From contig NZ_JAKZGD010000011.1 of the NCBI RefSeq assembly GCF_022549495.1, positions 48,576 through 112,575 on the forward strand: a DNA stretch of 64,000 bases. The letters run 5' to 3'. Origin of the DNA: Acinetobacter sp. ANC 4805. GTDB taxonomy: Bacteria; Pseudomonadota; Gammaproteobacteria; Pseudomonadales; Moraxellaceae. A program made the translations under genes and the position numbers. The notes below the pieces were generated by a model that searched no databases, was not told where the DNA came from, and was given only the letters and a program-made list of their open reading frames with translations. This document shows positions 48,326-58,475 of this stretch, in pieces (within the stretch, counting starts at the first letter, position 1; each line of letters opens with the position of its first letter).

Positions 48326-48377
48326 TGAGCCGCGTTGTAGCGGCGCAAGAGCGATTGCACCCGTTAAAGGATATGTT

Positions 48378-48800
48378 TTAGTGAACAAACATATCCATAA
48401 ATTCACGAATTTCTTGAATGGCAGTATCTACATCGGTGGTTAACCATGTTGGTTCAAAAAGACCAATGTAATGTTCTAAACGATCTTGAGGTACAACGAG
48501 CCTTACAGGGCAATCTTCTTCGAGTAAACGCCAAGGTAAGATAGGTACTTCATTATCTAAAAAAGGTTGTACATTCCGAATGTCGATAATCATTGCATTG
48601 ACACAATCAGGTAAAGGCATCACCGAGAATTCTTCGGTACGGCGACGAAAATATTCCAAATCTCCCCATTTCAAAATATAACTTGGTTTATTGAACTCAA
48701 TGATTCCAATCAAATGTTCATCACGGGTGTGATGTAAAAAACATTGATGTGTGACATCAGTGTCTAATTCAAGAGAAACGCTTTGTTGGCTATAGGACAT
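48378..48800 (-). CDS. Hypothetical 140-aa protein
   Basis: A soluble acidic protein. It appears to be a compact alpha/beta domain (LIGIIEFNKPSYILKWG, then NAMIIDIRNVQPFLDN, then CPVRLVVPQDRLEHYIG). That pattern is reminiscent of SpoIIAA/STAS-like folds, but I cannot claim membership. It is a single gene, convergent with fpr. Confidence 0.78.
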   Translation of the reverse strand: MSYSQQSVSLELDTDVTHQCFLHHTRDEHLIGIIEFNKPSYILKWGDLEYFRRRTEEFSVMPLPDCVNAMIIDIRNVQPFLDNEVPILPWRLLEEDCPVRLVVPQDRLEHYIGLFEPTWLTTDVDTAIQEIREFMDMFVH

Positions 48801-49003
48801 AAAGCAGAAGGTTTAGGAGATGAGGGCAGCTATTATAGCTTATTTCTTGCATATTCTAAACCGACTATATTTTATACAAAAGTTTAAGAAATAAAAAGTA
48901 GAGTTCTGCAACCAATGCAACGATAGTGCGAAGCTTTTTCACACAATGCAACATTGAGTATTGTTAAGATAAAGGTCTAACAAGTAAAAGGATGAGGGCT
49001 GCT

Positions 49004-49207
49004 ATGATGCATGATTTTAGTAAGCCACAACCTCATGTGGCAAGTAAGGAAGAGATTGCACGTAAAAGGAAATTGCCAGTCTATATGTTGTTGATTGTTG
49101 GAATTTTTCTGATAGCGTTGCTGGTATTTATGATCGCCGATCATTCAGCGAATCCAACTGCTCAAGTGATTATGTCAAATTTGCAGTCTGAACTTATGAA
49201 TGTTTAA
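49004..49207 (+). CDS. Small single-helix membrane protein
   Basis: I start at ATG 49004, since GAGGG lies 8 bases before it; the frame is open from 48992. The product (67 aa) has a basic, polar N-terminus and one membrane helix (LPVYMLLIVGIFLIALLVFM), then a short tail. No family recognised. A terminator follows 34 bp after the stop. Confidence 0.68.
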   Translation: MMHDFSKPQPHVASKEEIARKRKLPVYMLLIVGIFLIALLVFMIADHSANPTAQVIMSNLQSELMNV

Positions 49208-49240
49208 ACGGTTTTAGACCAAAAAAAATTATTGCTAAAT

Positions 49241-49274
49241 AAAAGCCCATTAGTGTGAACTGATGGGCTTTTTT
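49241..49274 (+). terminator. Rho-independent terminator
   Basis: AAAAGCCCAT pairs with ATGGGCTTTT, followed by further T. It ends the small membrane protein unit. Confidence 0.9.
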
Positions 49275-49435
49275 GCAATATTTTGCATGGTTTTTGTTGT
49301 ATTAGTGATGTTGTTTATTGCGTGAAAAATCAACAAAAACTAAGGTGGAAATATTCATAGTTTATGTTTTTCGGCATAGAACAGTGATGGGTGATTTATA
49401 TCAAGATTTAAAAATACAATATAAGGACAACATAC

Positions 49436-50998
49436 ATGAATGAATTTTTTAATGACCTTTCTCATCAAGGAGGATTTGATGGAATGTATTACTGGGATCA
49501 GTTTCATCCGATTTTTGCAGCCATTTTCATCTTACTTGTTGGTTGGATTATTGCTTTAGTCATAGCGGCAGGCGTGAAGCGCTTACTGCAAAAGCTAGGC
49601 ACCAATCATAAATTATCTACAGCAACGGGTTTTACTCCTAATATTGAGCGCTTGGTATCCAAACTGGTGTTTTGGTTTGTGGTGATTCTTGCGGTGGTTG
49701 GTGCACTGAATGTTTTAAATATTAGTGGTGTGAGTGATCCGTTTAGTCATATGGTTGGGCGGGTACTCGCTTATATACCAAACTTGTTGGCTGCTGTTGC
49801 TGTTGGATTTATTGGCTGGATTGTTGCACATTTGGTGCGAGTAGGACTGACCAATGTTTTATCTAAAACAGAATTAGATGAGAAACTGAGCAGTGAAGTT
49901 GGCGTTAATGCTTTAAGTAGCAATATCGCAGAAATTTTTTACTGGTTGGTTCTATTACTATTTTTACCAATTGTGCTGTCTATTTTAGGTCTAACAGGAT
50001 TACTGATTCCTGTACAGAATATGCTGAATGAAGCAATTGCTTATCTGCCTAATTTGTTTATTGCAGGTGTGATCATCTTTGTCGGCTATATTCTTGCGAA
50101 AATTGTGCGGGGTATTGTTGAAGGTTTGAGTCATAGCCTTGGACTACAAACACAAGCTGAAAAAGTCGGTTTATTTAAAAACTCTAAAGTGTCTAAATTT
50201 TTAGGCTCATTTGTGTTTGCTATTATTATTATCACAGCTTTGATTGTGGCATTTGAGGCATTAGGTATTGAAGCGATTTCCCAACCTGCAACGACAATGC
50301 TGAATGAGATCATGTATGCAATTCCACAGATTATTGCAGCAGGTCTCATTTTAATTGTCGCTTATATCGTTTCTCGTTTTGTTGGACGTTTAGTGGCTGA
50401 GTTGATTTCAGGTGCAGGTGTTGATGAAATCCCAATGAAGCTTGATTTACAACGCTTCCTTGGACAAACCCGTGTTTCAGATATGATTGGCTACTTAATC
50501 GTTTTCTTTACCATGCTGTTTGCTGTTTCAGAAGCTGCGAATCGACTTGGATTAGAACAAGTTAGTGTACTAATTGCGATGTTTATTCAATTTGGTGCAA
50601 GTATTTTATTGGGTGCAGTCATTTTGGTGATTGGATTTTGGCTCGCCAATGTCGTGGCGAATGTGGTACAACGCGGTGAGTACAATAGTTCACGTTGGTT
50701 AGCAAACTTAGTCCGTATTTTAATTATGGGCTTGGTGATCGCAATGGGATTAAAGGCAATGGGTATTGCAGATTCGATTGTGAATTTAGCATTTGGTTTA
50801 ACACTTGGTTCTGTTGCAGTTGCCTTTGCACTGGCATTTGGTTTAGGTGGTCGTCAACCTGCTGAGCGTTTACTGACAGATTTGCTAGACAAAGCAAACA
50901 CTGAAGTAAAACAACCCAATTCATTGTATAAAAACGAAAAAAACTCAACCAATACAGTGAGTCCTACCACATCATCTTTGCCAGATTTAGATGAATAG
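49436..50998 (+). CDS. MscS-type multi-helix membrane protein (CmpX-like)
   Basis: A 520-aa protein with about a dozen membrane helices made of repeated units: a GWIIA/GWIVAHLVRV/GYILAKIVRG-type helix followed by a short amphipathic stretch. This is the TM-helix repeat family related to the small mechanosensitive channel (MscS) and to Pseudomonas CmpX. Near the end, SVAVAFALAFGLGGRQPAERLL resembles the pore-lining helix of MscS. A short polar Ser/Thr-rich tail follows. Probably an inner-membrane channel for osmotic or envelope stress. Confidence 0.87.
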   Translation: MNEFFNDLSHQGGFDGMYYWDQFHPIFAAIFILLVGWIIALVIAAGVKRLLQKLGTNHKLSTATGFTPNIERLVSKLVFWFVVILAVVGALNVLNISGVSDPFSHMVGRVLAYIPNLLAAVAVGFIGWIVAHLVRVGLTNVLSKTELDEKLSSEVGVNALSSNIAEIFYWLVLLLFLPIVLSILGLTGLLIPVQNMLNEAIAYLPNLFIAGVIIFVGYILAKIVRGIVEGLSHSLGLQTQAEKVGLFKNSKVSKFLGSFVFAIIIITALIVAFEALGIEAISQPATTMLNEIMYAIPQIIAAGLILIVAYIVSRFVGRLVAELISGAGVDEIPMKLDLQRFLGQTRVSDMIGYLIVFFTMLFAVSEAANRLGLEQVSVLIAMFIQFGASILLGAVILVIGFWLANVVANVVQRGEYNSSRWLANLVRILIMGLVIAMGLKAMGIADSIVNLAFGLTLGSVAVAFALAFGLGGRQPAERLLTDLLDKANTEVKQPNSLYKNEKNSTNTVSPTTSSLPDLDE

Positions 50999-51029
50999 TA
51001 AAAATAATCTTTGATTTTTTTGATCAATT

Positions 51030-51061
51030 CGACCACTCTAGGCAGGGTGGTCGTTTTGTTT
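51030..51061 (+). terminator. Terminator after the MscS-like gene
   Basis: Perfect 7-bp stem CGACCAC/GTGGTCG with a 10-nt loop, followed by TTTTGTTTG. Confidence 0.8.
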
Positions 51062-51256
51062 GTATAAGCGTTTTGGGTATTTTTACGGATGAAGCACTTA
51101 GGGTATTTTTAGCAACAATAAGACATAAAACTGAATTATAAAATCGCTATGATCAGTGTTTAATGCCTTTTACTATGAAATTTGACCTAAAAAGCAATTC
51201 ATTTATATAGAAAGTATCAATAATCTCTAAATAAAAAGTCTATAGAGGAGAATGAA

Positions 51257-51436
51257 ATGAAGAGGCCAAATCGTGTATTCGCACCGATTATTATTGCAGG
51301 CATTACTGTAGGTTTCTTGGCGAGTGCGTACAAATTTGTCGTTTCTAAGTCAAATTCAGCCAAAGAAAAACCGCTTGAAAAGATGCAAAAGGTTTCGTCT
51401 ACAGAGGCAGCAAACTCCTCAGATCATGACTCTTAG
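51257..51436 (+). CDS. Small membrane-anchored protein (59 aa)
   Basis: ATG 51257 follows a strong GAGGAG ribosome site (51245-51250). The product begins MKRPNRVFAP, has one membrane helix (IIIAGITVGFLASAYKFVV) and a polar lysine/serine-rich tail. It is a monocistronic small gene, convergent with the following flavoprotein gene. Family unknown. Confidence 0.72.
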   Translation: MKRPNRVFAPIIIAGITVGFLASAYKFVVSKSNSAKEKPLEKMQKVSSTEAANSSDHDS

Positions 51437-51472
51437 CAGGGTATCGTGTGAGCAGGCTCAATTTGACTGAAA

Positions 51473-52669
51473 TTAAACGAATTGAGCTGCGGCTTGTGCA
51501 GAAGACCATGCCCATTGGAAGTTATAGCCTCCTAAGTGTCCAGTCACATCAAGTACTTCACCAACAAAATATAAGCCCTTTTGTTTTTTACTTTCCATGG
51601 TTTTTGAAGACACTTCACTGGTATCCACACCACCCAATGTGACCTCCGCGGTACGGTATCCCTCAGTTCCAGAAGGCTTAACTGAAAAAGCGTGTAGTTG
51701 TGCCGCAATATGTTCCAATTGCAGATCACTGATATTTCCAATCGCTATTTCACTTTGTTCTGCCCAAATCAGTTGCTGTAACTCAAGCACAATACTCTTG
51801 GCTGTAAATTCACTAAGTAGAGTACGCAGTAACACTTTGGGTTGTGACTTTTTCTTCTCTTTTAAAAATTGGATTAAGTCTTGGCTAGGAAAAAAATCAA
51901 TCTTGAAGCTTTCACCAACATGCCAATAGTTGGAAAGTTGTAATGAACTTGGGCCACTTAAACCACGGTGGGTAAACAAGAGTGCTTCAGTAAACTGGTG
52001 GCGATCATTCATCAACGTTGCATCTAAAGCATTACCACTTAAACGTGTTGTCACTTCTTTAAAATGATCTGAAAAAGTGAATGGAACTAAACCTGCACGT
52101 GTTGGAAACACATGATGACCAAATTGTTGCGCCAGTTCATAACCGAAACCTGAACCACCAAGAGTCGGAATGGATAAGCCACCTGTGGCAACCACGACAG
52201 ACTCGCAGTGATATGTTCCTTGACTCGTTTCAATAATAAAACTTGAATCCGCTTGTGCATTTACCTGTTGCACTTCGCAATGAGTTTGAATCTGGACACG
52301 TTTGGCTTTGTCACATTCTGTAAGCAAAAGTTCAAGAATCTCTTTCGCACCCTTTAGGGTAAATAACTGACCATGCTTACGTTCTTCATACTCAATACCA
52401 TATTCACAGACCAAACCAATAAAGTCCCAATTGGTATAGCGAGTTAAAGCTGAAATAACGAAATGTGGATTTTCAGAAATGTAATGAGCAGGCTCAACAT
52501 CCAGATTAGTAAAGTTACATTTACCTCCACCAGACATTAGAATTTTTTTACCCACTTTATTGGCTTTCTCGAGTACCGCAACAGAGCGCCCACGTTTAGC
52601 TGCTTCCGCAGCTAACATCAAGCCTGATGCACCTGCACCGATAACAACAACATCAACTTGATGAACCAT
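51473..52669 (-). CDS. YhiN/BaiN-type FAD-dependent oxidoreductase
   Basis: A flavoprotein of about 398 aa of the HI0933-like family, reaction unknown in most members. The FAD-binding glycine motif VVVIGAGASGLMLAAEAAKRG is at the N-terminus from ATG 52669; the frame continues upstream to a TTG, which I reject because it would put 22 extra residues before this motif. The conserved KKILMSGGGKCNFTN follows at about residue 40. The terminal GEVLDVTGHLGGYNFQWAWS is also typical. Complete, single gene. Confidence 0.92.
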   Translation of the reverse strand: MVHQVDVVVIGAGASGLMLAAEAAKRGRSVAVLEKANKVGKKILMSGGGKCNFTNLDVEPAHYISENPHFVISALTRYTNWDFIGLVCEYGIEYEERKHGQLFTLKGAKEILELLLTECDKAKRVQIQTHCEVQQVNAQADSSFIIETSQGTYHCESVVVATGGLSIPTLGGSGFGYELAQQFGHHVFPTRAGLVPFTFSDHFKEVTTRLSGNALDATLMNDRHQFTEALLFTHRGLSGPSSLQLSNYWHVGESFKIDFFPSQDLIQFLKEKKKSQPKVLLRTLLSEFTAKSIVLELQQLIWAEQSEIAIGNISDLQLEHIAAQLHAFSVKPSGTEGYRTAEVTLGGVDTSEVSSKTMESKKQKGLYFVGEVLDVTGHLGGYNFQWAWSSAQAAAQFV

Positions 52670-52735
52670 GAGTATTACTCGATAGACGAAAAGCGAGCGA
52701 TTATAAAAGATTTGAGACAAGTTTAGTACGCTCAA

Positions 52736-53051
52736 TTCACAATGCCCAAATTATTTGTAATCGGTGGGAGTATCTCTGTGGTTTACATTATTAGATACAA
52801 AAAATGTTCAGTTTTTTTAAAAATAATCTTTAGTGTAATAAAAAATGAGCATGTACTGATGTAAAATATAGTGAGAGTTCTGTCTCTATTTGATATTAAA
52901 CTTTGATGTTTTTCAGAAAACTTTGTTATTTTTTGTTGTTTTTTGCGGCGGTGTGATGTTCTTGGCATGAATATGCTGAGGCATTCTTTGTGTTTTTTTT
53001 AATAGCACTCTATAGCCAGTTAAAGCTACAAATTTAATTTGGGGGCGCGCT
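52736..53051. other. AT-rich intergenic region before surface protein gene
   Basis: About 316 bp with long T-rich tracts. It presumably carries the promoter of the large exported protein. A 61-codon frame on the minus strand here has atypical basic composition and no ribosome site, and I do not call it. No structured RNA seen. Confidence 0.45.
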
Positions 53052-56000
53052 ATGTTGGGCATGAAGACTTTGCATTTATCTAATATGATGAAATTGCGGT
53101 GCGATTATCTCCTCAATATATTTGTTGTCACTTTATTCTGTCTATTCAATGTTTCTCTTGCAAACGCAGCTTATCAGCGTGGATATTTAAATTTAGGTTT
53201 TGAGACACCGACCATTGCGACGGGTAGTAATGTTTGTCGTGTCTATATTAGTAGCACACGTGTTCCAGGTTGGTTGACCACACACCCTTATGGCAATGAA
53301 GCATCTAGCGGGACTTGCTCGATTTCTACCAATGGCTCAGGGCAATTGATGGAGATGTGGGCAGGGTCAAGAAATATTGACGGTACGAATACCACGCTAA
53401 CGAATACGATTAAAGCGCGAGAAGGCAATCAATTTGTAGAGTTGAATGCAGATGCGGTTTCAACGGTGTCGCAGAATATCTGTTTGGTCAATGGTGAATC
53501 GGTATCTTGGAAATTCAGCCATAATGGTCGTAATACCACAGATGACACCATGTTATTACGAGCTGGGTCTCAGACCATCGCAACGGTGTCAACGAGTAAA
53601 ACAGGCGATGGTCAACTCACAAGTTGTATGTCTGGAACATGCTCGGTGTCTAGTGGTTCAGGTTCAGGAGTTGGGGCAACAACAGGTTCTACCATTAAAC
53701 GTTGGGCAGATTATAGCGGAACCTTTACTTATACAGGTGCGACGAGCCAAGTACCAATGGGATTTCAGTCCACTTCTGGAACGGGCACAAGCGGAAACTT
53801 TTTAGATGCAATCCAAATTGTAGTAAAACCAATTATAGAATTTAGTTCAGCGAATTATGTTGTGCCTGAAAATGGGGGAACAGTGCAGCCACTGAAAGTG
53901 GTTGTGGTCGGTGATGTACCGAGTGGTGGTATTTCATTGGTTTTCAATGTGAATGATGGCACAGCCCAATTAGGTGTTGATTATAGAATTAATGGCGGTA
54001 TTGCCAATACTTTTACCAAGGTTATCCCAGAAGGGAATTATGGTGCTGGAACGCCTTACGTTCTGGAAGTTCCTGTCGAAATTATTAATGATTCAATTAA
54101 TGAAGTTGATGACACATTTAGTGTAACGATCAATCAAAGCAATGATTTTCATGTTATGTCCTCAAATGATTGTGGTGCCGCAGGGAATGGCACTGCAAAC
54201 TATGTGATTAGTGATGATGATCAACCCACAGACATGGACTTAAAAGTTGAAAAGAAACAAAGAATAGGGACATCTGGGTCATTTTTATCTAATGCATTGA
54301 TTATGAATGTCGGTGATACCATTCAGTATCAGTTAGTCATTAGTAATAACGGTGAAAATGCTGTGAGTGATACCAGCCGAGCTAGCTTTACCGATTCAGT
54401 CCCAAGTAATTTCAATACACTTTCTATACTCAGCACAACGAAAGCAAATGGTGCGATCACTTGTAGTGCAAGCTTTACAGGCAATAATTTAAGTGGTCAG
54501 TTTAGTGGCCCCAAAGGTGCAACTTGTACGCTTATTATTCAAGCTAGAGCAAATAGTGCAGGGATTATCACCAATACCGCGACAGTGAGTGTACCTGCTG
54601 CCAATACTGACATTTACCCATCAGATAACAGCAGTAGTGTACAAGTTTCAATTGCAAAAGCTCTAATTACCTTAACCAAATCTACGATTGGTGGGCTTGG
54701 AACATTTGGCTTTGCATTAACAGGTACCAGTCAAACGTCGGGAACAATCACAACGCAGACTCAAGGTGATGAATATCAAGTTGATGGTGATACAACATTA
54801 ACAGGCATACAGCCTTTTGTGGTGACAGGAACAGGTAATGTCACGATTAATGAAAATAGTTTACCGACGGGAGGAGGCTGGAGTCTAACTGGAGCAAGTT
54901 GCCGTAATAGTGCAGGCAATGCTGTTGGTAGTCAGTCTGGTTCGACTTATACACTTACCGCGACCGATATCACCAATAACCCCAATTTAAACTGTAACTT
55001 TGTAAATACCAAAATTCCGACCATCAAGATTCAAAAAATCTCTCGTGGAGGAACAGGAACGTTTGGTTTTACCAATACCAATTTATCAAGTAACTCCACG
55101 AATGTTGCAACAACATTGCAAGGGTCATCAAATGTTGGTACAGGCATATCTTCAGCCTTAACGGTGTCGAGTACCTCAACAGATGTGACCATTAGAGAGT
55201 CCTCGATTGTTTCTGGGTATGCTTTAAAATCAGCGAGTTGTGTTGATTCAAACAGCTTGATTACAGGGAACATCGGCACATTTGGTAATTTTAATACAGA
55301 TAGAATAACGATTCCTTATAACCACCTCATTACCGGTGGTGCAGATATTACCTGTACATTTATTAATAGTAAGCCAAGCCTGACAATCAAAAAAATCAGT
55401 CGAGGGGGAATCGGTAAGTTTGATTTCACAGGTAATAATGGGATTGCCAATCACTCAATTACCACAACCGCCCAAGATACGGAAACAGTTGGTGAGACCC
55501 AGTATTTTACCAGTCCTAACCCTTCAACAGATGCGGTGATTACTGAATCGAGTATGCCAACAGGTTTCCGTTTAACCAATGCTGTCTGTACAGGATTGCC
55601 AACTAGCTCTGTAACGCCGAATTATGTCAATGGGACAGTCACACTTAATAAAAGTGGAATTGTCTCAGGTGCAGATATCATCTGTACGTTAACCAATACG
55701 CTGACGACATTAACGATTGTTAAAAAATGGGAAAATGCCATAGCGGGTGATAGTGTAATCGTCAATAGTGTTGGTTTTGATACCAATGCGACCACAGCAG
55801 TTTCGGTTGCTGATCAGACAGGCGCAAATACCACGACGGGAACACCTGTGATTCTGATGCCAAATATGGTCGGAAAAACGGGCACAATTCTTGAGGCATT
55901 TAGCAAAGGTGATGCAGCAGATTATAATAGTACCTTGATTTGTACAGGCAATAACACTGCTTTAAATGGTAATAAATTAACGATTCACAGTGATGATGCA

Positions 56001-57164
56001 GCAATTATTTGTACATTAACCAACAGCCGAAAAAAACTGGTTTTAATTACGGGGCGTGTGTTTAATGATAATGGGGGCAGTATCAATAATAGTGTTACAA
56101 ATGCCTATAATGCACTTCAAGATGCCAATGAATCAGGTATTGCAGGTAGTAGCCTGAAGCTCGCAAATTGCTCTGGGGTAGAACTTAATGTTGTGACCAT
56201 CAGTAATAGTAATGGCGATTATAGTTTTAAAGTAGAAGACAGTGTTTTAACCAATCCATTTTGTATTGTCCAAACAAATTTGCCTGAATATAGCTCGGTG
56301 AGTGGTTCGAGTCCAACAGGAAGCTATAACCGCAGTGCTGATATGATTAGTCTACCAAAAACAGCAGCAACGAATTATCTCAACAATGATTTTGGTGATG
56401 CAAATCTGAATATTTTACTGACCGAAGATGGTCAGCATATGGTGGTAGCGGGTGATGTTACGGAATATCCACATCGTTTAAATACCCAAGCGCCAGTACA
56501 AATTACTCAGCTAAGTCAGGTGCTTTCACAGCAACCGAATGCGAGTAATGATCAGCCTTGGCAAGCGCTGGTTTATCAAGATAGCAACTGTAATGGCAAT
56601 GTTGATGTTGGCGAAACGGTATTTAATCCTAGTACAGCCAATCCTTTCTTATTACAGCCTAATACTGATCTGTGTCTAGTTCAGCGTGTACATGTACCTA
56701 CAAATGTGGTTGCAGGGGCACAGCATGTCAGTACGCTACAAGCCAGTTATAGTGTGGTGTTAGCCAATCCAACGCAGTCAATTACGGGTAAATCTGTTCA
56801 GCGACAAGATGTTACATTGATTGGAAGTGCTGGTTTAAGCCTAACGAAAAAAGTTCGTGCAGTTGCAAGTTGTCCATCGACATCGGCTGATCAAAATGTA
56901 TTTGCGATCAGTAACCAAGCCAAAAAAGTGGATTATTTAGAGTATGAAATTGTCTATAAAAATAATAGTACCAAGCGACTAAATAATATAAAAATCAAAG
57001 ACAGCTTACCTATCGGAACAAAATTTGGCAGTATGGGCTGTAGGTCGACACCGAGTGGAAATACCTGTAGTGCTAATAATGTGGGCAGTGCTCTCGAATG
57101 GGGGCTGAGTGGTGCATTAGCCCCAGCAGCTACAGGGGCGGTCAGGTTCTGTGTAAGGCAATGA
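53052..57164 (+). CDS. Large secreted repeat protein with Calx-beta, DUF11 and prealbumin-like modules
   Basis: Residues 1-39 include a signal peptide (LLNIFVVTLFCLFNVSLANA, cut before AYQRG). The order then is: an Ig-like N-terminal domain (about 40-265), a Calx-beta-like domain (about 270-390), and a DUF11-like domain (about 395-530). Next come four related prealbumin/SpaA-type repeats of about 110-120 aa, beginning ITLTKSTIGGLGTFGF, IKIQKISRGGTGTFGF, LTIKKISRGGIGKFDF and LTIVKKWEN. An SdrD-B-like domain (about 1000-1115) and a last DUF11-like domain end the protein at residue 1370. No LPXTG, membrane helix or autotransporter barrel is visible, so attachment is unclear. Likely an adhesin or biofilm matrix protein. 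The start may be the fourth codon. Confidence 0.87.
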   Translation: MLGMKTLHLSNMMKLRCDYLLNIFVVTLFCLFNVSLANAAYQRGYLNLGFETPTIATGSNVCRVYISSTRVPGWLTTHPYGNEASSGTCSISTNGSGQLMEMWAGSRNIDGTNTTLTNTIKAREGNQFVELNADAVSTVSQNICLVNGESVSWKFSHNGRNTTDDTMLLRAGSQTIATVSTSKTGDGQLTSCMSGTCSVSSGSGSGVGATTGSTIKRWADYSGTFTYTGATSQVPMGFQSTSGTGTSGNFLDAIQIVVKPIIEFSSANYVVPENGGTVQPLKVVVVGDVPSGGISLVFNVNDGTAQLGVDYRINGGIANTFTKVIPEGNYGAGTPYVLEVPVEIINDSINEVDDTFSVTINQSNDFHVMSSNDCGAAGNGTANYVISDDDQPTDMDLKVEKKQRIGTSGSFLSNALIMNVGDTIQYQLVISNNGENAVSDTSRASFTDSVPSNFNTLSILSTTKANGAITCSASFTGNNLSGQFSGPKGATCTLIIQARANSAGIITNTATVSVPAANTDIYPSDNSSSVQVSIAKALITLTKSTIGGLGTFGFALTGTSQTSGTITTQTQGDEYQVDGDTTLTGIQPFVVTGTGNVTINENSLPTGGGWSLTGASCRNSAGNAVGSQSGSTYTLTATDITNNPNLNCNFVNTKIPTIKIQKISRGGTGTFGFTNTNLSSNSTNVATTLQGSSNVGTGISSALTVSSTSTDVTIRESSIVSGYALKSASCVDSNSLITGNIGTFGNFNTDRITIPYNHLITGGADITCTFINSKPSLTIKKISRGGIGKFDFTGNNGIANHSITTTAQDTETVGETQYFTSPNPSTDAVITESSMPTGFRLTNAVCTGLPTSSVTPNYVNGTVTLNKSGIVSGADIICTLTNTLTTLTIVKKWENAIAGDSVIVNSVGFDTNATTAVSVADQTGANTTTGTPVILMPNMVGKTGTILEAFSKGDAADYNSTLICTGNNTALNGNKLTIHSDDAAIICTLTNSRKKLVLITGRVFNDNGGSINNSVTNAYNALQDANESGIAGSSLKLANCSGVELNVVTISNSNGDYSFKVEDSVLTNPFCIVQTNLPEYSSVSGSSPTGSYNRSADMISLPKTAATNYLNNDFGDANLNILLTEDGQHMVVAGDVTEYPHRLNTQAPVQITQLSQVLSQQPNASNDQPWQALVYQDSNCNGNVDVGETVFNPSTANPFLLQPNTDLCLVQRVHVPTNVVAGAQHVSTLQASYSVVLANPTQSITGKSVQRQDVTLIGSAGLSLTKKVRAVASCPSTSADQNVFAISNQAKKVDYLEYEIVYKNNSTKRLNNIKIKDSLPIGTKFGSMGCRSTPSGNTCSANNVGSALEWGLSGALAPAATGAVRFCVRQ

Positions 57165-57271
57165 TTGTGAGGAAATATCAATAGGCTCTAGTTTTAAGCT
57201 CACGCGAATGCTGAGCTAAACAGAAACCATGGGTCTAGTTTAAAAGCGGAATTTAACGATTAGATTGCGCT

Positions 57272-58141
57272 TTATCTATTCAGTTTGCCCTGTAAACCAC
57301 CTGTATGAATCGCTAAAATACGTGTGTTTGCTGAAAAGTGATTCTTTTGGATTAAATCAAACAGTCCCATCATCATTTTAGCGGTATATCCCTGTTCCAA
57401 TGGAATCGCATAACGCTGTTCAAATTGCTGCATAAATTGTAAGAGCTCCTGACTCGTTTTGGCATAACCACCGCAACAATAGGCATCAGTTAAAGCCCAG
57501 TTTTGTTTATCTGTCCATTGTTGAATATCTCGTTGTAGAAAATCACCCTTCAACGCCGAAAAGCCTAAAACCTGTTGTTGTTCTGAGCTGCTTTCAATGA
57601 TGCCTGCAATAGTTCCACCTGTACCGACTGCACAGCAAATCACATCATAATTTTCTCTATCTTCAGATGTGAGAATTTCTTGAGTACCCTGAATTGCAAG
57701 TGCATTTGTTCCACCTTCTGGAATTATAAAGGCTTGAAGATATTGCCGTTGTAATTGCTGTAAATACTCCGATTCATGGCGCAGACGATATTCAGCTCGA
57801 CTGACAAAATGGAGCTGCATCCCGAAGTCCTGCGCCACTTGTAGCGTTGGATTCAAATCTTGTGTGCTAAGTTCTTCTCCGCGAATGATGCCAATACTTT
57901 GAAAACCAACGAGCTGTGCTGCATAAGCTGTTGCTGCAATATGATTGGAATAAGCCCCACCAAAGGTGAGAACTTGACGTAAACCTTGTTGTTGGGCTGC
58001 GGAAAAATTGTATTTGAGTTTGAAAAACTTATTGCCTGAAATTCGAGGATGAATCAGGTCAAGGCGTTTAACTGTCAGTTGAATTGAGCAAGGAAGTGCT
58101 AATGTTTGATAAGGTGTATCAAAGGCAATGTGATCAAACAT
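57272..58141 (-). CDS. PLP-dependent ACC deaminase/D-cysteine desulfhydrase-like enzyme
   Basis: A 289-aa member of the tryptophan-synthase-beta fold group. The PLP lysine is in RISGNKFFKLKYN near residue 35, followed by LTFGGAYSNHIAATAYA. The phosphate-binding loop is AVGTGGTIAGII. These enzymes remove amino or sulphydryl groups from small amino acids such as 1-aminocyclopropane-1-carboxylate or D-cysteine. It is shorter than typical ACC deaminases, and the substrate cannot be read from sequence. Confidence 0.88.
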   Translation of the reverse strand: MFDHIAFDTPYQTLALPCSIQLTVKRLDLIHPRISGNKFFKLKYNFSAAQQQGLRQVLTFGGAYSNHIAATAYAAQLVGFQSIGIIRGEELSTQDLNPTLQVAQDFGMQLHFVSRAEYRLRHESEYLQQLQRQYLQAFIIPEGGTNALAIQGTQEILTSEDRENYDVICCAVGTGGTIAGIIESSSEQQQVLGFSALKGDFLQRDIQQWTDKQNWALTDAYCCGGYAKTSQELLQFMQQFEQRYAIPLEQGYTAKMMMGLFDLIQKNHFSANTRILAIHTGGLQGKLNR

Positions 58142-58475
58142 TTGAGATCATTAAAAATAAATTGAATCCTATTGTAAGTGTATTCGATTGTGAAAGTCAG
58201 TATTGTTCTTCGAGCCTCGTTTATCTTGGTCAGTATTGGAATGGCTAAATTACTTTATGCATGATTCGATTTAGTCCAATCTAATTCGCTTATGGTTTAA
58301 CTATTTTTCGATAACATTTGCCGTAGATGAATTTCAAAAGTTTAAGTGTCTATCACTTGGCTCATGGTTTGTGTGGTTTAGGTAAAATCTAGGTAATAAG
58401 GTACTTTGATATAAGATTACAGTGTTAAATATAAGCCTAAATTGATTGTGAATAAAAAATAGCAGCAGGTGAAAG
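58142..58475. other. Divergent intergenic region
   Basis: About 334 bp between the PLP-enzyme gene and the DUF1345 gene, presumably with promoters for both. No repeat, hairpin with T-run or small gene was seen. Confidence 0.4.

Noticed and set aside
48331..48346. GCCGC-N6-GCGGC hairpin after fpr as a terminator
   Set aside because: The stem is perfect but no T-run follows, so intrinsic termination is not supported.
52783..52968. 61-codon minus-strand frame in the intergenic gap before the surface protein gene
   Set aside because: Composition reflects A/T runs, with no ribosome site or neighbour support.
57195..57218. AGCTCA/TGAGCT hairpin after the large surface protein gene
   Set aside because: Short stem, no T-run on either strand.
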